From assembly GCF_000621205.1 (NCBI RefSeq), contig NZ_KK211233.1:84537-148536 (forward strand): a stretch of 64,000 nucleotides of DNA, given 5' to 3'. This document shows positions 25,798-34,135 of this stretch, piece after piece. A program made the position numbers and the translations under genes. The stretch comes from Halotalea alkalilenta DSM 17697 (lineage in GTDB: Bacteria > Pseudomonadota > Gammaproteobacteria > Pseudomonadales > Halomonadaceae). The notes below the pieces were generated by a model, which saw nothing but the letters and a program-made list of their open reading frames with translations, did not search any database and was not told the origin of the DNA. Position 1 is the first letter of the stretch. Every line of letters begins with the position of its first letter.

Positions 25798-26694
25798 CTA
25801 GGACACATCGAGGCCTTGCTTGAGGGCCTCGATGAAAAGCTGCGTTCGCGTAGGGAGCAGACGGCGGCCAGGAAAGACCACCCAAACCGGTATTCCCGGC
25901 ATGCTCCATTCCGGCAACACCCTCACCAACTCATGCGACACGACCTTGGGCCTGGCCAGATGGCGCGCCAGTCGGGCGATGCCTGCATCGGACAAGGCTG
26001 CGTCCATCAGCAATCCCGGCGAATTGGCTGAGATCCTGCCCGGTGGTGTCCCGATCCATCGATCGGTTCCGCGGTGCAGTTTCCACGGGACCGACTCGCC
26101 GATGCGCTGGGTCAAATGCAGCACGTTGTGGTCGGCCAGTTCGTCGGGATGCGACGGTGCCCCGTGCTGTTCGAGATAGCGAGGAGATGCATAGGGCTCC
26201 ATGTACAGCGTAGCGACCCGCGTGGCAGCCATCGTCGCATCCGGCAGGTCGCCGATGCGAACCGCCAGATCGTAATTCTCTCCCACCAGGTCTACCCGGC
26301 GCTGTGACACGTCGACGTCGATCGACGTCGACGGATAGCGGGTAACGTATTGGGCCAGCAGCGGACCGATCGTCTGGTTGGCGAAATCGCCCGGTACCGA
26401 AATACGTAGGTGCCCCGAGGGCTCCAATTTCCGGTTCTGCACGAACTCGCGCGTTGCCTCCAGCTCCGCCGCCAATTGCTGGGCATGCCGCAGGATGGCC
26501 TGGCCGAAGTCGGTCACCGACAGCTTGCGCGTCGTGCGTACCAGCAAGCGCTCGCCGAGATGTTCTTCAAGGACCAGCAGCCGCCGCGACAGCGTGGACT
26601 TGGGAATACCCAGCCGCTCGGCGGCGCGGGTGAAACTGCCGCATTCTACGATGCGCGCGAAGATCATCAGGTCGTTTGGGTCGAGATCGGCCAT
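25798..26694 (-). CDS. LysR-type transcriptional regulator
   Basis: Taken from the ATG of MADLDPNDLMIFARIVECGS (298 residues); a GTG three codons upstream is possible. The helix-turn-helix (FTRAAERLGIPKSTLSRRLLVLE, about 20-42) and full effector domain are present; the DLAVRIGDLPDATMAATRVA block is typical of the CrgA-like LysR branch. It is divergent from an NTF2-like gene with a 300-base shared spacer, so that gene is the likely target. Confidence 0.85.
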   Translation of the reverse strand: MADLDPNDLMIFARIVECGSFTRAAERLGIPKSTLSRRLLVLEEHLGERLLVRTTRKLSVTDFGQAILRHAQQLAAELEATREFVQNRKLEPSGHLRISVPGDFANQTIGPLLAQYVTRYPSTSIDVDVSQRRVDLVGENYDLAVRIGDLPDATMAATRVATLYMEPYASPRYLEQHGAPSHPDELADHNVLHLTQRIGESVPWKLHRGTDRWIGTPPGRISANSPGLLMDAALSDAGIARLARHLARPKVVSHELVRVLPEWSMPGIPVWVVFPGRRLLPTRTQLFIEALKQGLDVS

Positions 26695-26995
26695 GTCCGC
26701 CACTTTGCCATGAATGGGACGAAGTTATCCGTGGAGACAGCTTTATCCGCTGCTGCGGCACAACTACATTAGAACGGCGAACAGCGAGACGGTATCGGTG
26801 GCAAGCAAGCCACCAAGGCTGCCCGCTGAGCATACCTGGAGCGCTACCGCTGATTGCCCTCTGCCTCGGCCGCCCATTTTGGGGCCCATCGGGGACACGG
26901 GTGCCGCGCCTGGTTCGAAGAAGGAAGTATCCAACCTCAATCGCGACCGCCGCACCATCATGGCGGGGATCGCAGCACTCGGAGATTTGACCGTC

Positions 26996-27517
26996 ATGTC
27001 CTCGACCTCCCACACCGATTCCGCCCACGACAGCGTCGCCGACGCCAACGTCGCGATCATCACCGACTTCCTGAACAACACTGCCGCCGACAAGGTCGAG
27101 GCCGCCGCGCTGCGCCTGGTCGCGCCGGACGCAGTCTATATCTCGCTGAACTTCGACAATCCGGAACTCAAGCAGATCGAACCTTGGGCCGGCACCGCGT
27201 CGGGCCCCGAGGCCTATTCCAGCACCTTCATCCGGGTGCAGAAATACTGGACGATCGAGGATTTCCAAGTGCTCGACATCTTCGGCGCCGGCGAGAACGT
27301 AGCCGTCTTCGGCAAGTTCACCTACCGTGCCAATGCCACCGGCACGGTCTTCACCTCGCCCCTGGCAGTGTATGCCAAGGTGCGCGACGGCAAGATCGTG
27401 TACTTCCAATTCATGGAAGACACCTATGCCTCGGCGGCCTCGTTCCGCACCGGCGGCAGCTGGACCGTACAGACCGATCCGGACGAGCCGGCCTACGAAG
27501 TGGGTCCGTCCCGGTAA
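26996..27517 (+). CDS. NTF2-like (ketosteroid-isomerase fold) protein
   Basis: Start taken at MSSTSHTDSAHD (173 residues), 11 bases after GGAG; an ATG 12 codons earlier is in frame without a ribosome site. The core after residue about 20 (NVAIITDFLNNTAADKVEAA, then a curved sheet with VFGKFTYRANATGTVFTSPL and KIVYFQFMEDTYASAAS) is an NTF2-like domain close to YesE-type proteins of unknown role. It is divergent from the LysR gene and probably controlled by it. The longer upstream extension of the frame has no protein-like composition. Confidence 0.72.
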   Translation: MSSTSHTDSAHDSVADANVAIITDFLNNTAADKVEAAALRLVAPDAVYISLNFDNPELKQIEPWAGTASGPEAYSSTFIRVQKYWTIEDFQVLDIFGAGENVAVFGKFTYRANATGTVFTSPLAVYAKVRDGKIVYFQFMEDTYASAASFRTGGSWTVQTDPDEPAYEVGPSR

Positions 27518-27775
27518 ATACTGACGACAAGCTTTCCCTGCGTCACTCATACGCATGCGTCGATTGGCGCAGGGGGATCTGGCGCAGCGTACTGGCACAT
27601 CGCTAAGCTCGGTCAGGCGCATGGAGGACGATCATCCCGGGACCGTATTGCACACGTTCCTACGCGCCCTGCATGTGCTTGGCCGCCTTTCGATAACGTG
27701 GTCATGGTGTTGAACGGCGCCCGCAGCGGCTGTTGTAATCCTGAAGTTAGCCGCCTCGCATCTAAAAAAGAATTA

Positions 27776-27805
27776 TTAACATCTATTTCAGTGGAGGTAT
27801 ATCAT
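27776..27805 (+). promoter_or_regulatory. probable sigma70 promoter of the PQQ dehydrogenase gene
   Basis: TTAACA (27776-27781; five of six to consensus) and TATCAT (27800-27805) are 18 bases apart, placing the start of transcription near 27812. Confidence 0.5.
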
Positions 27806-27815
27806 ACCGACCCGC

Positions 27816-27832
27816 TGCGTCAGATTGACGCA
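27816..27832. promoter_or_regulatory. candidate operator: perfect 17-bp palindrome
   Basis: TGCGTCA-GAT-TGACGCA is a perfect inverted repeat (7-bp arms, 3-bp centre). It lies just downstream of the predicted transcription start and 34 bases before the start codon, a position suited to a repressor. Confidence 0.55.
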
Positions 27833-27866
27833 TGGCTGTATTAATAACGGGATCGGAGGGAAGGAA

Positions 27867-30287
27867 TTGAAAATCGTCACCTTAGCCTTGGGGTGCATCA
27901 CCGCCCTGCTAGGCTTGGGGCTCTTCGCTGGAGGAGTCTGGTTAGCGTCGCTCGGTGGCGCATGGTTTTATCTCTTTGCAGGAGCGCTGCTGACCATCGC
28001 TGGGGTCGGCCTGGCGCGTCGTGCTCGCTATGCGCTATGGGCCGCCTTGATCCTCCTGGGCTACAGCGTGATCTGGGCCTTGATCGAAGTCGGTACCGAC
28101 TTCTGGCAGCTAGTGCCACGCCTGACCGTATTCATCGTCGTCGCCTTGGTATTTTGTCTGTTCGCGCCGCAGCTACGTGGCAAATCGGGTCAGCCAGTGC
28201 TGGGCGTCAAGGTCTCGCTTGCCCTTGCCGGGGTATGCTTCATCGCTTTGGCAGGTCTGGTCGTTGGCATGTTCCGCCCACACCCGACCGTGGTCGCCAA
28301 GAACACCGCGCCAGCGGCGCAGATCAACCCCTCTGCGGGGGACGCCGACGGAAACGATTGGCCCGCCTACGGCCGCAACGGCTCGGGGGAGCGGTACGTT
28401 CAGTTCGACCAGATCAACAAAGACAACGTCGACCAGTTGGAAGTCGCCTGGACCTATCGCACCGGCGATTTGGCCGTAGATGGCGCTGAATACCAAGTCA
28501 CCCCGCTCAAAGTCGACGACACACTCTACCTGTGCACGCCGCTGAGCAAGGTGATCGCTCTGGACGCGGTGAGCGGCGAGGAGAAGTGGCGCTTCGATCC
28601 CCAAGCGAAGATCACCGAGAGCACCGAGGGTTGGAAACGCTGCCGCGGTGTCGGCTATACCGACCTGGACGCACTCAGCCCGGACGCCGCTACCGACGAG
28701 CCCGCCAGTGATGCCAGCATGGTCGCCGCTGCGCCGGCGATGTGCCGCAAGCGCGTGGTCAGCACCACCATCGACGGCCGCCTGTTCACGCTCGATGCCG
28801 AAAGCGGCAAGCTGTGCGAGGATTTCGGTGATCGAGGGTTCGTCGATCTGACCGAAGGGCTGACCCCGGACGTCGAAGGTGGCGACGAGGGCTCCTACAA
28901 TGTCACCTCCGCTCCCTTGGTGGCCGATGGCGTCGTCATGGTCGGCGGTCGCCTCAACGACAATCTGACGGTCGGCGAACCCTCTGGCGTGGTACGCGGC
29001 TATGACGTTGCGACCGGTGAGCTCCTGTGGGCCTGGGACGCCTCTCGTGGCGCCTCCGACAGTACCCCGCTGCCGCCCGGAGAGACCTACGCACCAGAGA
29101 CACCGAACTTCTGGGGCACGGCGTCCTACGATCCAGCGCTGGGCCTGGCCTACTTCCCCACCGGTAACCAGACGCCTGACTTCTGGACCGGCAACCGCCA
29201 TGCCTACTCCGACGAGTACAACGATTCCATCGTTGCAGTGGACCTGAAGACCGGTCAGGAGCGCTGGCACTTCCGCACCGCTAACCGCGACCCGTTCGAC
29301 TACGACGTGTCGGCCCAGCCGATTCTCTACGATCTGCCCAAAGCGGATGGGACCACCACTCCCATTCTGATCGCACTGACCAAACGCGGTCAGATCTTCG
29401 TCCTCGATCGTCGTGACGGCACTCCGGTGGTACCGGTCGAACAACGTCCGGTAGCAACGGATGCGGTCGAAGGGATGAATCCCGCACCGACCCAGCCTTA
29501 CTCCGCGTTGTCGGTTGGCGCAGATCCCCTGCGTGAGTCGGACATGTGGGGGGCTACGATCTTCGACCAGCTCTATTGCCGTATCCAGTTCAAGCAGATG
29601 CGCTGGGAGGGCGAGTTCACTCCGCTGTCAGACAAGCAGCGTACGCTGATCTACCCGGGCTACTATGGTGGCTTCAACTGGGGTGGCGGCGCGGTGGATG
29701 CGGCAACGGGCACGCTGCTCGTCAACGACATCCGCATGGCCCAGTGGGGGCGCTTCATCAAGCGAGAGGAGGCAGAGCGTATCGGTCTGCAGCCCAGCAC
29801 CGAGGGTGAATACTCCAAGCAGCTCGGCACGCCCTGGGGTGTCGAACGCTCGATGTTCGTCTCTCCGCTGGGTGTCCCTTGCTTCAAACCGCCATTCGGC
29901 ACCATGACCGCGATCGACCTGGCCAGCGGTGAAACCAAGTGGCAGGTACCGGTGGGTAGCATCCAGGATGCGCCGGTCCATGGCATCACCCCGGGAGTGC
30001 ATATCCCCCTGGGCATGCCCACGATGGGAGGACCGCTGGTGTCCAAGGGCGGCCTGACCTTCTTCCACGGCTCGCTGGACTACTACGTCCGCGCCTTCGA
30101 CAACGATAGCGGCGAGGAGCTCTGGCGTAGCCGTCTGCCGGTAGGCGGTCAAGGAGCACCGATGAGCTACATCGGCGAGGATGGGCGCCAGTACGTCGTG
30201 GTCGTCGCAGGTGGTGCCACCCGTACCGGCACCAACGATAACCGGGGCGACTATGTGATCGCCTACGCTCTGCCTCACCAGCAATAG
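27867..30287 (+). CDS. membrane-bound PQQ-dependent dehydrogenase, glucose/quinate/shikimate family
   Basis: Start chosen at a TTG six bases after GGAGGG (27855-27860), giving 806 residues (E. coli Gcd 796). Five hydrophobic helices occupy about 1-145 and anchor the protein to the inner membrane; a periplasmic eight-blade propeller follows. PQQ-site residues include D480 (DYDVSAQP) and K506 (LTKRGQ), matching Gcd D466 and K493. The family oxidises sugars or cyclic polyols and passes electrons to ubiquinone. The segment before the Asp reads NRDPFDYDV rather than the Gcd HHDLWDMD, so glucose is not certain; quinate, shikimate or another polyol is possible. The cofactor genes lie 30 kb downstream. 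Its base composition is visibly less GC-rich than its neighbours. Confidence 0.88.
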   Translation: MKIVTLALGCITALLGLGLFAGGVWLASLGGAWFYLFAGALLTIAGVGLARRARYALWAALILLGYSVIWALIEVGTDFWQLVPRLTVFIVVALVFCLFAPQLRGKSGQPVLGVKVSLALAGVCFIALAGLVVGMFRPHPTVVAKNTAPAAQINPSAGDADGNDWPAYGRNGSGERYVQFDQINKDNVDQLEVAWTYRTGDLAVDGAEYQVTPLKVDDTLYLCTPLSKVIALDAVSGEEKWRFDPQAKITESTEGWKRCRGVGYTDLDALSPDAATDEPASDASMVAAAPAMCRKRVVSTTIDGRLFTLDAESGKLCEDFGDRGFVDLTEGLTPDVEGGDEGSYNVTSAPLVADGVVMVGGRLNDNLTVGEPSGVVRGYDVATGELLWAWDASRGASDSTPLPPGETYAPETPNFWGTASYDPALGLAYFPTGNQTPDFWTGNRHAYSDEYNDSIVAVDLKTGQERWHFRTANRDPFDYDVSAQPILYDLPKADGTTTPILIALTKRGQIFVLDRRDGTPVVPVEQRPVATDAVEGMNPAPTQPYSALSVGADPLRESDMWGATIFDQLYCRIQFKQMRWEGEFTPLSDKQRTLIYPGYYGGFNWGGGAVDAATGTLLVNDIRMAQWGRFIKREEAERIGLQPSTEGEYSKQLGTPWGVERSMFVSPLGVPCFKPPFGTMTAIDLASGETKWQVPVGSIQDAPVHGITPGVHIPLGMPTMGGPLVSKGGLTFFHGSLDYYVRAFDNDSGEELWRSRLPVGGQGAPMSYIGEDGRQYVVVVAGGATRTGTNDNRGDYVIAYALPHQQ

Positions 30288-30335
30288 GCAACCCAGCATC
30301 CGGCATCAGCCTATTGATGCCTGATAGCGCCCGAA

Positions 30336-30361
30336 GCCGGGACACGACATCGTGTCCCGGC
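30336..30361 (+). terminator. strong terminator of the PQQ dehydrogenase gene
   Basis: A perfect 11-bp stem (30336-30346 and 30351-30361, loop ACAT) is followed by CTTTTCATTTC. Confidence 0.85.
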
Positions 30362-30386
30362 CTTTTCATTTCGTGCGCTAGGCAAA

Positions 30387-30424
30387 CCCGCTTTAGCGGG
30401 GCGCTTGGCGGGCCGTCCAAGCGC
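30387..30424. terminator. two further hairpins forming a bidirectional terminator block
   Basis: CCCGC-TTTA-GCGGG (30387-30400) is directly followed by GCGCTTGG...CCAAGCGC (30401-30424, 8-bp stem). Read on the minus strand, the first is followed by TTTGCC, so these probably end the thioesterase/mevalonate operon transcript. Confidence 0.55.
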
Positions 30425-30463
30425 GGTGCGAGGTGTGTGTTCTACCTCGACGATTGGACCGAA

Positions 30464-30886
30464 TCAGCTCGAGGCGTAGCGCTGGCGCCAGCCTTCGAGC
30501 GTCTGCAACAGCTCGCCTTCGAACGGCAGCGCCCGCTCGCTGGTGAGATCGATGCAGACATAGACCACCCGCGCTTCGGCGATTTTGCGCTCGCCGCAGT
30601 GGATCGATTGGACCATGCGCGCGCTGCGCGCTCCCTCGGTGATCGCATCGCTCAGGTCGGTGCGTACCTCGAGGCGATCGCCGAGGCGGGCGGGGGAGTT
30701 GAAGTCGATGTCGATGTGGACGATCACGAAGCCGACCCCGTGGCGCTCCATCCAAGAGAGCGCATCGACCTCGTCGAACAGCGCCCAGCGCGCTTCTTCG
30801 ATGAACTCGAGATAGCGGGCATTGTTGACGTGCCGATAGACGTCGAGGTGGTAGCCGCGAACGATGATCGGGGTGATGTGGGGCAT
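30464..30886 (-). CDS. acyl-CoA thioesterase, 4HBT (YbgC/FadM-like) hotdog fold
   Basis: Start at the ATG of MPHITPIIVRGYHLDVYRHV (140 residues), preceded by AGGAG. The hotdog-fold active-site block GYHLDVYRHVNNARYLEFIEEARW has the catalytic Asp at about 15 and is typical of FadM/YbgC thioesterases, which hydrolyse acyl-CoA. The gene follows the IPP isomerase gene on the same strand after 98 bases and may be the last gene of the mevalonate operon; whether it acts on an isoprenoid or fatty acyl-CoA is unknown. Confidence 0.82.
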   Translation of the reverse strand: MPHITPIIVRGYHLDVYRHVNNARYLEFIEEARWALFDEVDALSWMERHGVGFVIVHIDIDFNSPARLGDRLEVRTDLSDAITEGARSARMVQSIHCGERKIAEARVVYVCIDLTSERALPFEGELLQTLEGWRQRYASS

Positions 30887-30984
30887 CGCGAAGCTCCTGA
30901 GCGAATGATCGATGGCGTCCATCCGGGCACCATCGATCACTCTAGCCTGCTCATCGTTTTCGCGCTTGGCGCCGGAGCTGGGCG

Positions 30985-32061
30985 TCAGCCGCCGTGGCGG
31001 GCCGACCGGGCGCGGCGTGCATACTTCATCGGATCGATGCCGCGCAGCTCGCAGTGCTCGCGGACCGGTCCGCGGATCAGCAGGTCGGTATGGTGCAGCT
31101 CTTCGACCGTGGTCGCGCCGACCATCGCCATCAGCGTGCGCAGCTGGGCCTTCCACGCCTCCAGGGTCTCGATCAGCGCCTCGGGCCCTTCGTTCAGCAG
31201 GATGTGCAGTACCCGGCCGGAGACCCCGACCGCCCGAGCGCCGAGCGCCAGCGCCTTGAGCACGTCGAGCGGATGGCGCACGCCGCCCGAGGCGAGCACG
31301 TCGAGCGCGCCCATGTGCGGTGAGGCCTCGAGCAGCGAGACCACGGCGGACTGCCCCCAGCCTTCGAGATAGTCGTACTCCTGGGCGCTGCGGCGCAGGT
31401 TCTCGATCGCGATGAAATCCGTGCCGCCCCGGCCGCTGACGTCGACAAGCTCGATGCCGCGCTCGCGCAGCCGGAAGACGGTTTCCTCGCTCATTCCGAA
31501 GCCGACCTCCTTGACCACCACCGGCACACCGACCCGGGTGCGGATCGCCTCGATGTTGTCGAGCCAGGCGCCGAACTCGCGGTCCCCCTCCGGCATCACC
31601 AGCTCCTGCGGCGCGTTGACGTGCACCTGCAGCGCGTCGGCGTGGAGCATCTCCACCGCCTGCTCGGCCTGGGCGGGCGCGACGCCCGCGCCGACGTTGC
31701 CGAGCACGAAGCCGTCGGGATGGCGCTCCCTGAGCACGCTGAACGAGGCGCGCACGCTCGGGTCCTTGAGCGCCGCGCTCTGCGAACCGGAGGCGATCGC
31801 AAGACCGGTGGCCTGGGCGACTTCGCCGAGCTGACGGTTGATCTCGAGGGTCTTCGCGCTGCCGCCGGTCATTCCGTTGATGTAGAACGGAAAGGGCCAG
31901 GCGAAGGCGCGCGTGCGGGTGGCAAGCGAGATCGCCGCGCAGTCAAGCTCCGGGAACGAGTGATGGACGAAGTCGAGATGATCGAAGTCGTTGATCCGCC
32001 GCTCGCGGTAGAGCGCGTGCGCGTGCGCGACGTGATCGTCCTTGCGCTGCTGGTGGCTCAT
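30985..32061 (-). CDS. fni: isopentenyl-diphosphate delta-isomerase, type II (FMN)
   Basis: Start at the ATG of MSHQQRKDDHVAHA, overlapping the phosphomevalonate kinase stop; 358 residues. Type II signatures are INGMTGGS, IASGSQSAALKD, HVNAPQELVMPEGDR and VSGRGGTDF (flavin phosphate binding), all in the usual order of the TIM barrel. It interconverts IPP and DMAPP using reduced FMN and Mg2+. It completes the lower mevalonate pathway encoded in this operon and is unrelated to the Nudix-type Idi of E. coli. Confidence 0.92.
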   Translation of the reverse strand: MSHQQRKDDHVAHAHALYRERRINDFDHLDFVHHSFPELDCAAISLATRTRAFAWPFPFYINGMTGGSAKTLEINRQLGEVAQATGLAIASGSQSAALKDPSVRASFSVLRERHPDGFVLGNVGAGVAPAQAEQAVEMLHADALQVHVNAPQELVMPEGDREFGAWLDNIEAIRTRVGVPVVVKEVGFGMSEETVFRLRERGIELVDVSGRGGTDFIAIENLRRSAQEYDYLEGWGQSAVVSLLEASPHMGALDVLASGGVRHPLDVLKALALGARAVGVSGRVLHILLNEGPEALIETLEAWKAQLRTLMAMVGATTVEELHHTDLLIRGPVREHCELRGIDPMKYARRARSARHGG

Positions 32062-33140
32062 CTCGGATGCCTCGTTTCTTCGAACACTTGGAGCGTCAGC
32101 GGCAGGATACCGCCCCGCGTCCAGGCCTCGAACAGCGGCGTGAGGTCGACCGAATCGTCGAACAGCGCGATGCCGCAGTCGCCGCCGCCGGCGCCGGAGG
32201 TCTTGGCCGCGCCGCCGAAGCGCTCCGCCTCTGCGCAGAGCAGATCGAGCGCGGGAGTCTCTATCCCGGTCTCGGCCCCTTGGCCGAGCGCATGGAGCAG
32301 TTTGCGATAGACCCGTACCTGATGCTGGATGCGTGCGGTGCTGCCGGTGTCGAAGGCGTCGATCATCGACGCCAGGCAGGCCTTGGCGCCGGCGAGGAAC
32401 TCTTCGTAGTGGGTTTCGCGGCGCTGCTTGCGCGCCTGCACCATCGCCACCAGCGCAGGAGTGGAGGCCGGCGCGCCGGTCCAGCCGATGATCAGGCGCA
32501 GGTCGAAGGGGGCGCGCAGCGGGCGCACTTCGAGGTGCGGCCAGTCGAGCTCGACCATCGCGCTGACCGAGCGGCCGGCACGTTCGCGCCGCGCCCAGTC
32601 GCGGTCGAAGGCGGTATAGGCGATCCAGCCGCCATAGGCGCTGGCGGCGAGATCGCCGCACGAGCCGTTGGGCTGGATGTCGATCTGCGCCAGCGCCGCG
32701 AGCTTGAACAGCGTAAGCGGTGAGAGGGTCAGATCGTAGAAGCGTGCCAATACCTTGATCGTCGCCACCGTCACTGCGCCGCTCGAACCGAGGCCATACT
32801 TGCGCCCGGAAAAGTCATCGAGCTGGCTGTCGATGGTGAGGTGATAGATCCCCAGCGACCGGCCGTGTTCGCGAGCGTACTTCTCGGTCACCGAGATCGC
32901 CGAGAGCACGTAGTCGAACGGGTTCTCTTCGCGGTCCAGCACCAGCTCGTCGCCGCTGCGCCGCCAGCGCACCGGCAAGCGGCCGTACTGGCTCGAGGCC
33001 AGCGAGCCGAGTTCCTCTGCGGGCTCGAGACGCACGCGCAGGAAGCGGTCGACGGCGACCAGGATGGCGCTGTTGCCAGGCTCGATCACCGCGTACTCAC
33101 CGGCGATGTAGAGTTTGCCTGGCGCTTTTTCTTCGATCAT
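32058..33140 (-). CDS. phosphomevalonate kinase
   Basis: Start at the ATG (MIEEKAPGKLYIAGEYAVIE) inside the ATGA overlap with the decarboxylase gene; 360 residues. GHMP-kinase features: N-terminal APGKLYIAGEYAV, the ATP loop KYGLGSSGAVTVATIKVL (about 115-132), QIDIQPNGSCGDLAASAYGG, and the C-terminal KTSGAGGGDCG. Together these are the ERG8-type phosphomevalonate kinase pattern as in Gram-positive MvaK2. It makes mevalonate 5-diphosphate. Confidence 0.9.
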   Translation of the reverse strand: MIEEKAPGKLYIAGEYAVIEPGNSAILVAVDRFLRVRLEPAEELGSLASSQYGRLPVRWRRSGDELVLDREENPFDYVLSAISVTEKYAREHGRSLGIYHLTIDSQLDDFSGRKYGLGSSGAVTVATIKVLARFYDLTLSPLTLFKLAALAQIDIQPNGSCGDLAASAYGGWIAYTAFDRDWARRERAGRSVSAMVELDWPHLEVRPLRAPFDLRLIIGWTGAPASTPALVAMVQARKQRRETHYEEFLAGAKACLASMIDAFDTGSTARIQHQVRVYRKLLHALGQGAETGIETPALDLLCAEAERFGGAAKTSGAGGGDCGIALFDDSVDLTPLFEAWTRGGILPLTLQVFEETRHPR

Positions 33141-34135
33141 CGACACTCCGGCGCCTCCGCGTCCTCGATACGCAGCCCCGGGCCGGGGCGTGCGGTGATC
33201 AGCGCCTCTTCGCCGAAATGCTCGCCCAGCGCCGCGCGCAGCCGGGGCACGGTGGCCTCGCGGGCGATGATCTTCACATTGGGGCCGGCATCCATGGTGA
33301 AGTAGCACTCATGGCCTTCGTCGCGCAGCTGTCGTACCAGGTTCATCGCCAGCAGGCTGCCGCCCTCCCAATAGCAAAACGGCGGCTCGGCCGAGAGCAT
33401 GGTGGCATGCATCCGCATCGCGCTGGATTCGGCCAGGGTACCGATGCGGGTGAAGTCGCCTTCGAGCACGGCGATGCGCATCCGCTCCAGGTCGCGCTCT
33501 GCATGCTCCACCCAAGCCGGGTAGAACGGCGAGGTAGCGACGGTGCGGCGCATGCCTTCGCGGCTCGAGAGCCCCTTGTGGCCTGAATTGACCACCACCA
33601 CCAGCATCACCAGGTCGTCGAGGTTAGACGCCGGCACCGGGCGGGCGTAGGAGCTCTGGTCGTCGGTACCCGCCTGCCACAGGGCGAAGCCGGGGAAGAT
33701 CGAACGGCAGGCCGAGCCCGAGCCCTTGCGCGCGAGGATCGAAAGCTCCCGCGGCGAGAGTTCCAGGCCGATCGCCGCGCTGGCGGCACCCGCCAGCGCG
33801 GCGAAGGCGGAGGCCGAGGAGGCGAGCCCGGCACCGGTCGGCACCTGGTTGCAGGAGTCGACCTCGGCGCGCCACTCGTGACCCTTGAGCGCGCGTACGC
33901 GATCGAGGAAGCGGCTCACCTTGCGCGCGGCCTCGCCCTCGAGCGTGCGGCCATCGAGGCGCACATGGTCCTCGCCCAGCTCGGGAAAGAAACGCACCCG
34001 GGTGCGGGTGTAGAAGGCGTCCAGCGTCAGCGACAGGCTGCCGTTCATCGGCAGCATCCGCGCTTCGTCACGCTTGCCCCAGTACTTGATCAAAGCGATG
34101 TTGCTATGGGCGATCGCCGTCGCCTGATGGCTCAT
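33137..34135 (-). CDS. mvaD: diphosphomevalonate decarboxylase
   Basis: A 332-residue GHMP-family enzyme with the diagnostic ANIALIKYWGKRD-like start (SNIALIKYWGKRDE), the ATP loop GAGLASSASAFAALAGA (about 103-119), and MDAGPNVKII holding the catalytic Asp. It converts mevalonate 5-diphosphate to IPP with ATP and release of CO2. Four-base overlaps with the genes on both sides show tight translational coupling. Confidence 0.93.
   Translation of the reverse strand: MSHQATAIAHSNIALIKYWGKRDEARMLPMNGSLSLTLDAFYTRTRVRFFPELGEDHVRLDGRTLEGEAARKVSRFLDRVRALKGHEWRAEVDSCNQVPTGAGLASSASAFAALAGAASAAIGLELSPRELSILARKGSGSACRSIFPGFALWQAGTDDQSSYARPVPASNLDDLVMLVVVVNSGHKGLSSREGMRRTVATSPFYPAWVEHAERDLERMRIAVLEGDFTRIGTLAESSAMRMHATMLSAEPPFCYWEGGSLLAMNLVRQLRDEGHECYFTMDAGPNVKIIAREATVPRLRAALGEHFGEEALITARPGPGLRIEDAEAPECR

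Larger units (their letters stand above)
27518..27866 (+). other. leader and promoter region of the PQQ dehydrogenase gene
   Basis: No gene seen in 349 bases. The first half is unremarkable. The second half is the most AT-rich stretch nearby (27763-27807) and holds a promoter, a perfect palindrome and a strong ribosome site, listed separately. Confidence 0.6.

Noticed and set aside
28173..29444. A 423-codon minus-strand open frame opposite the PQQ dehydrogenase gene
   Set aside because: Shadow frame without start signals or domains.
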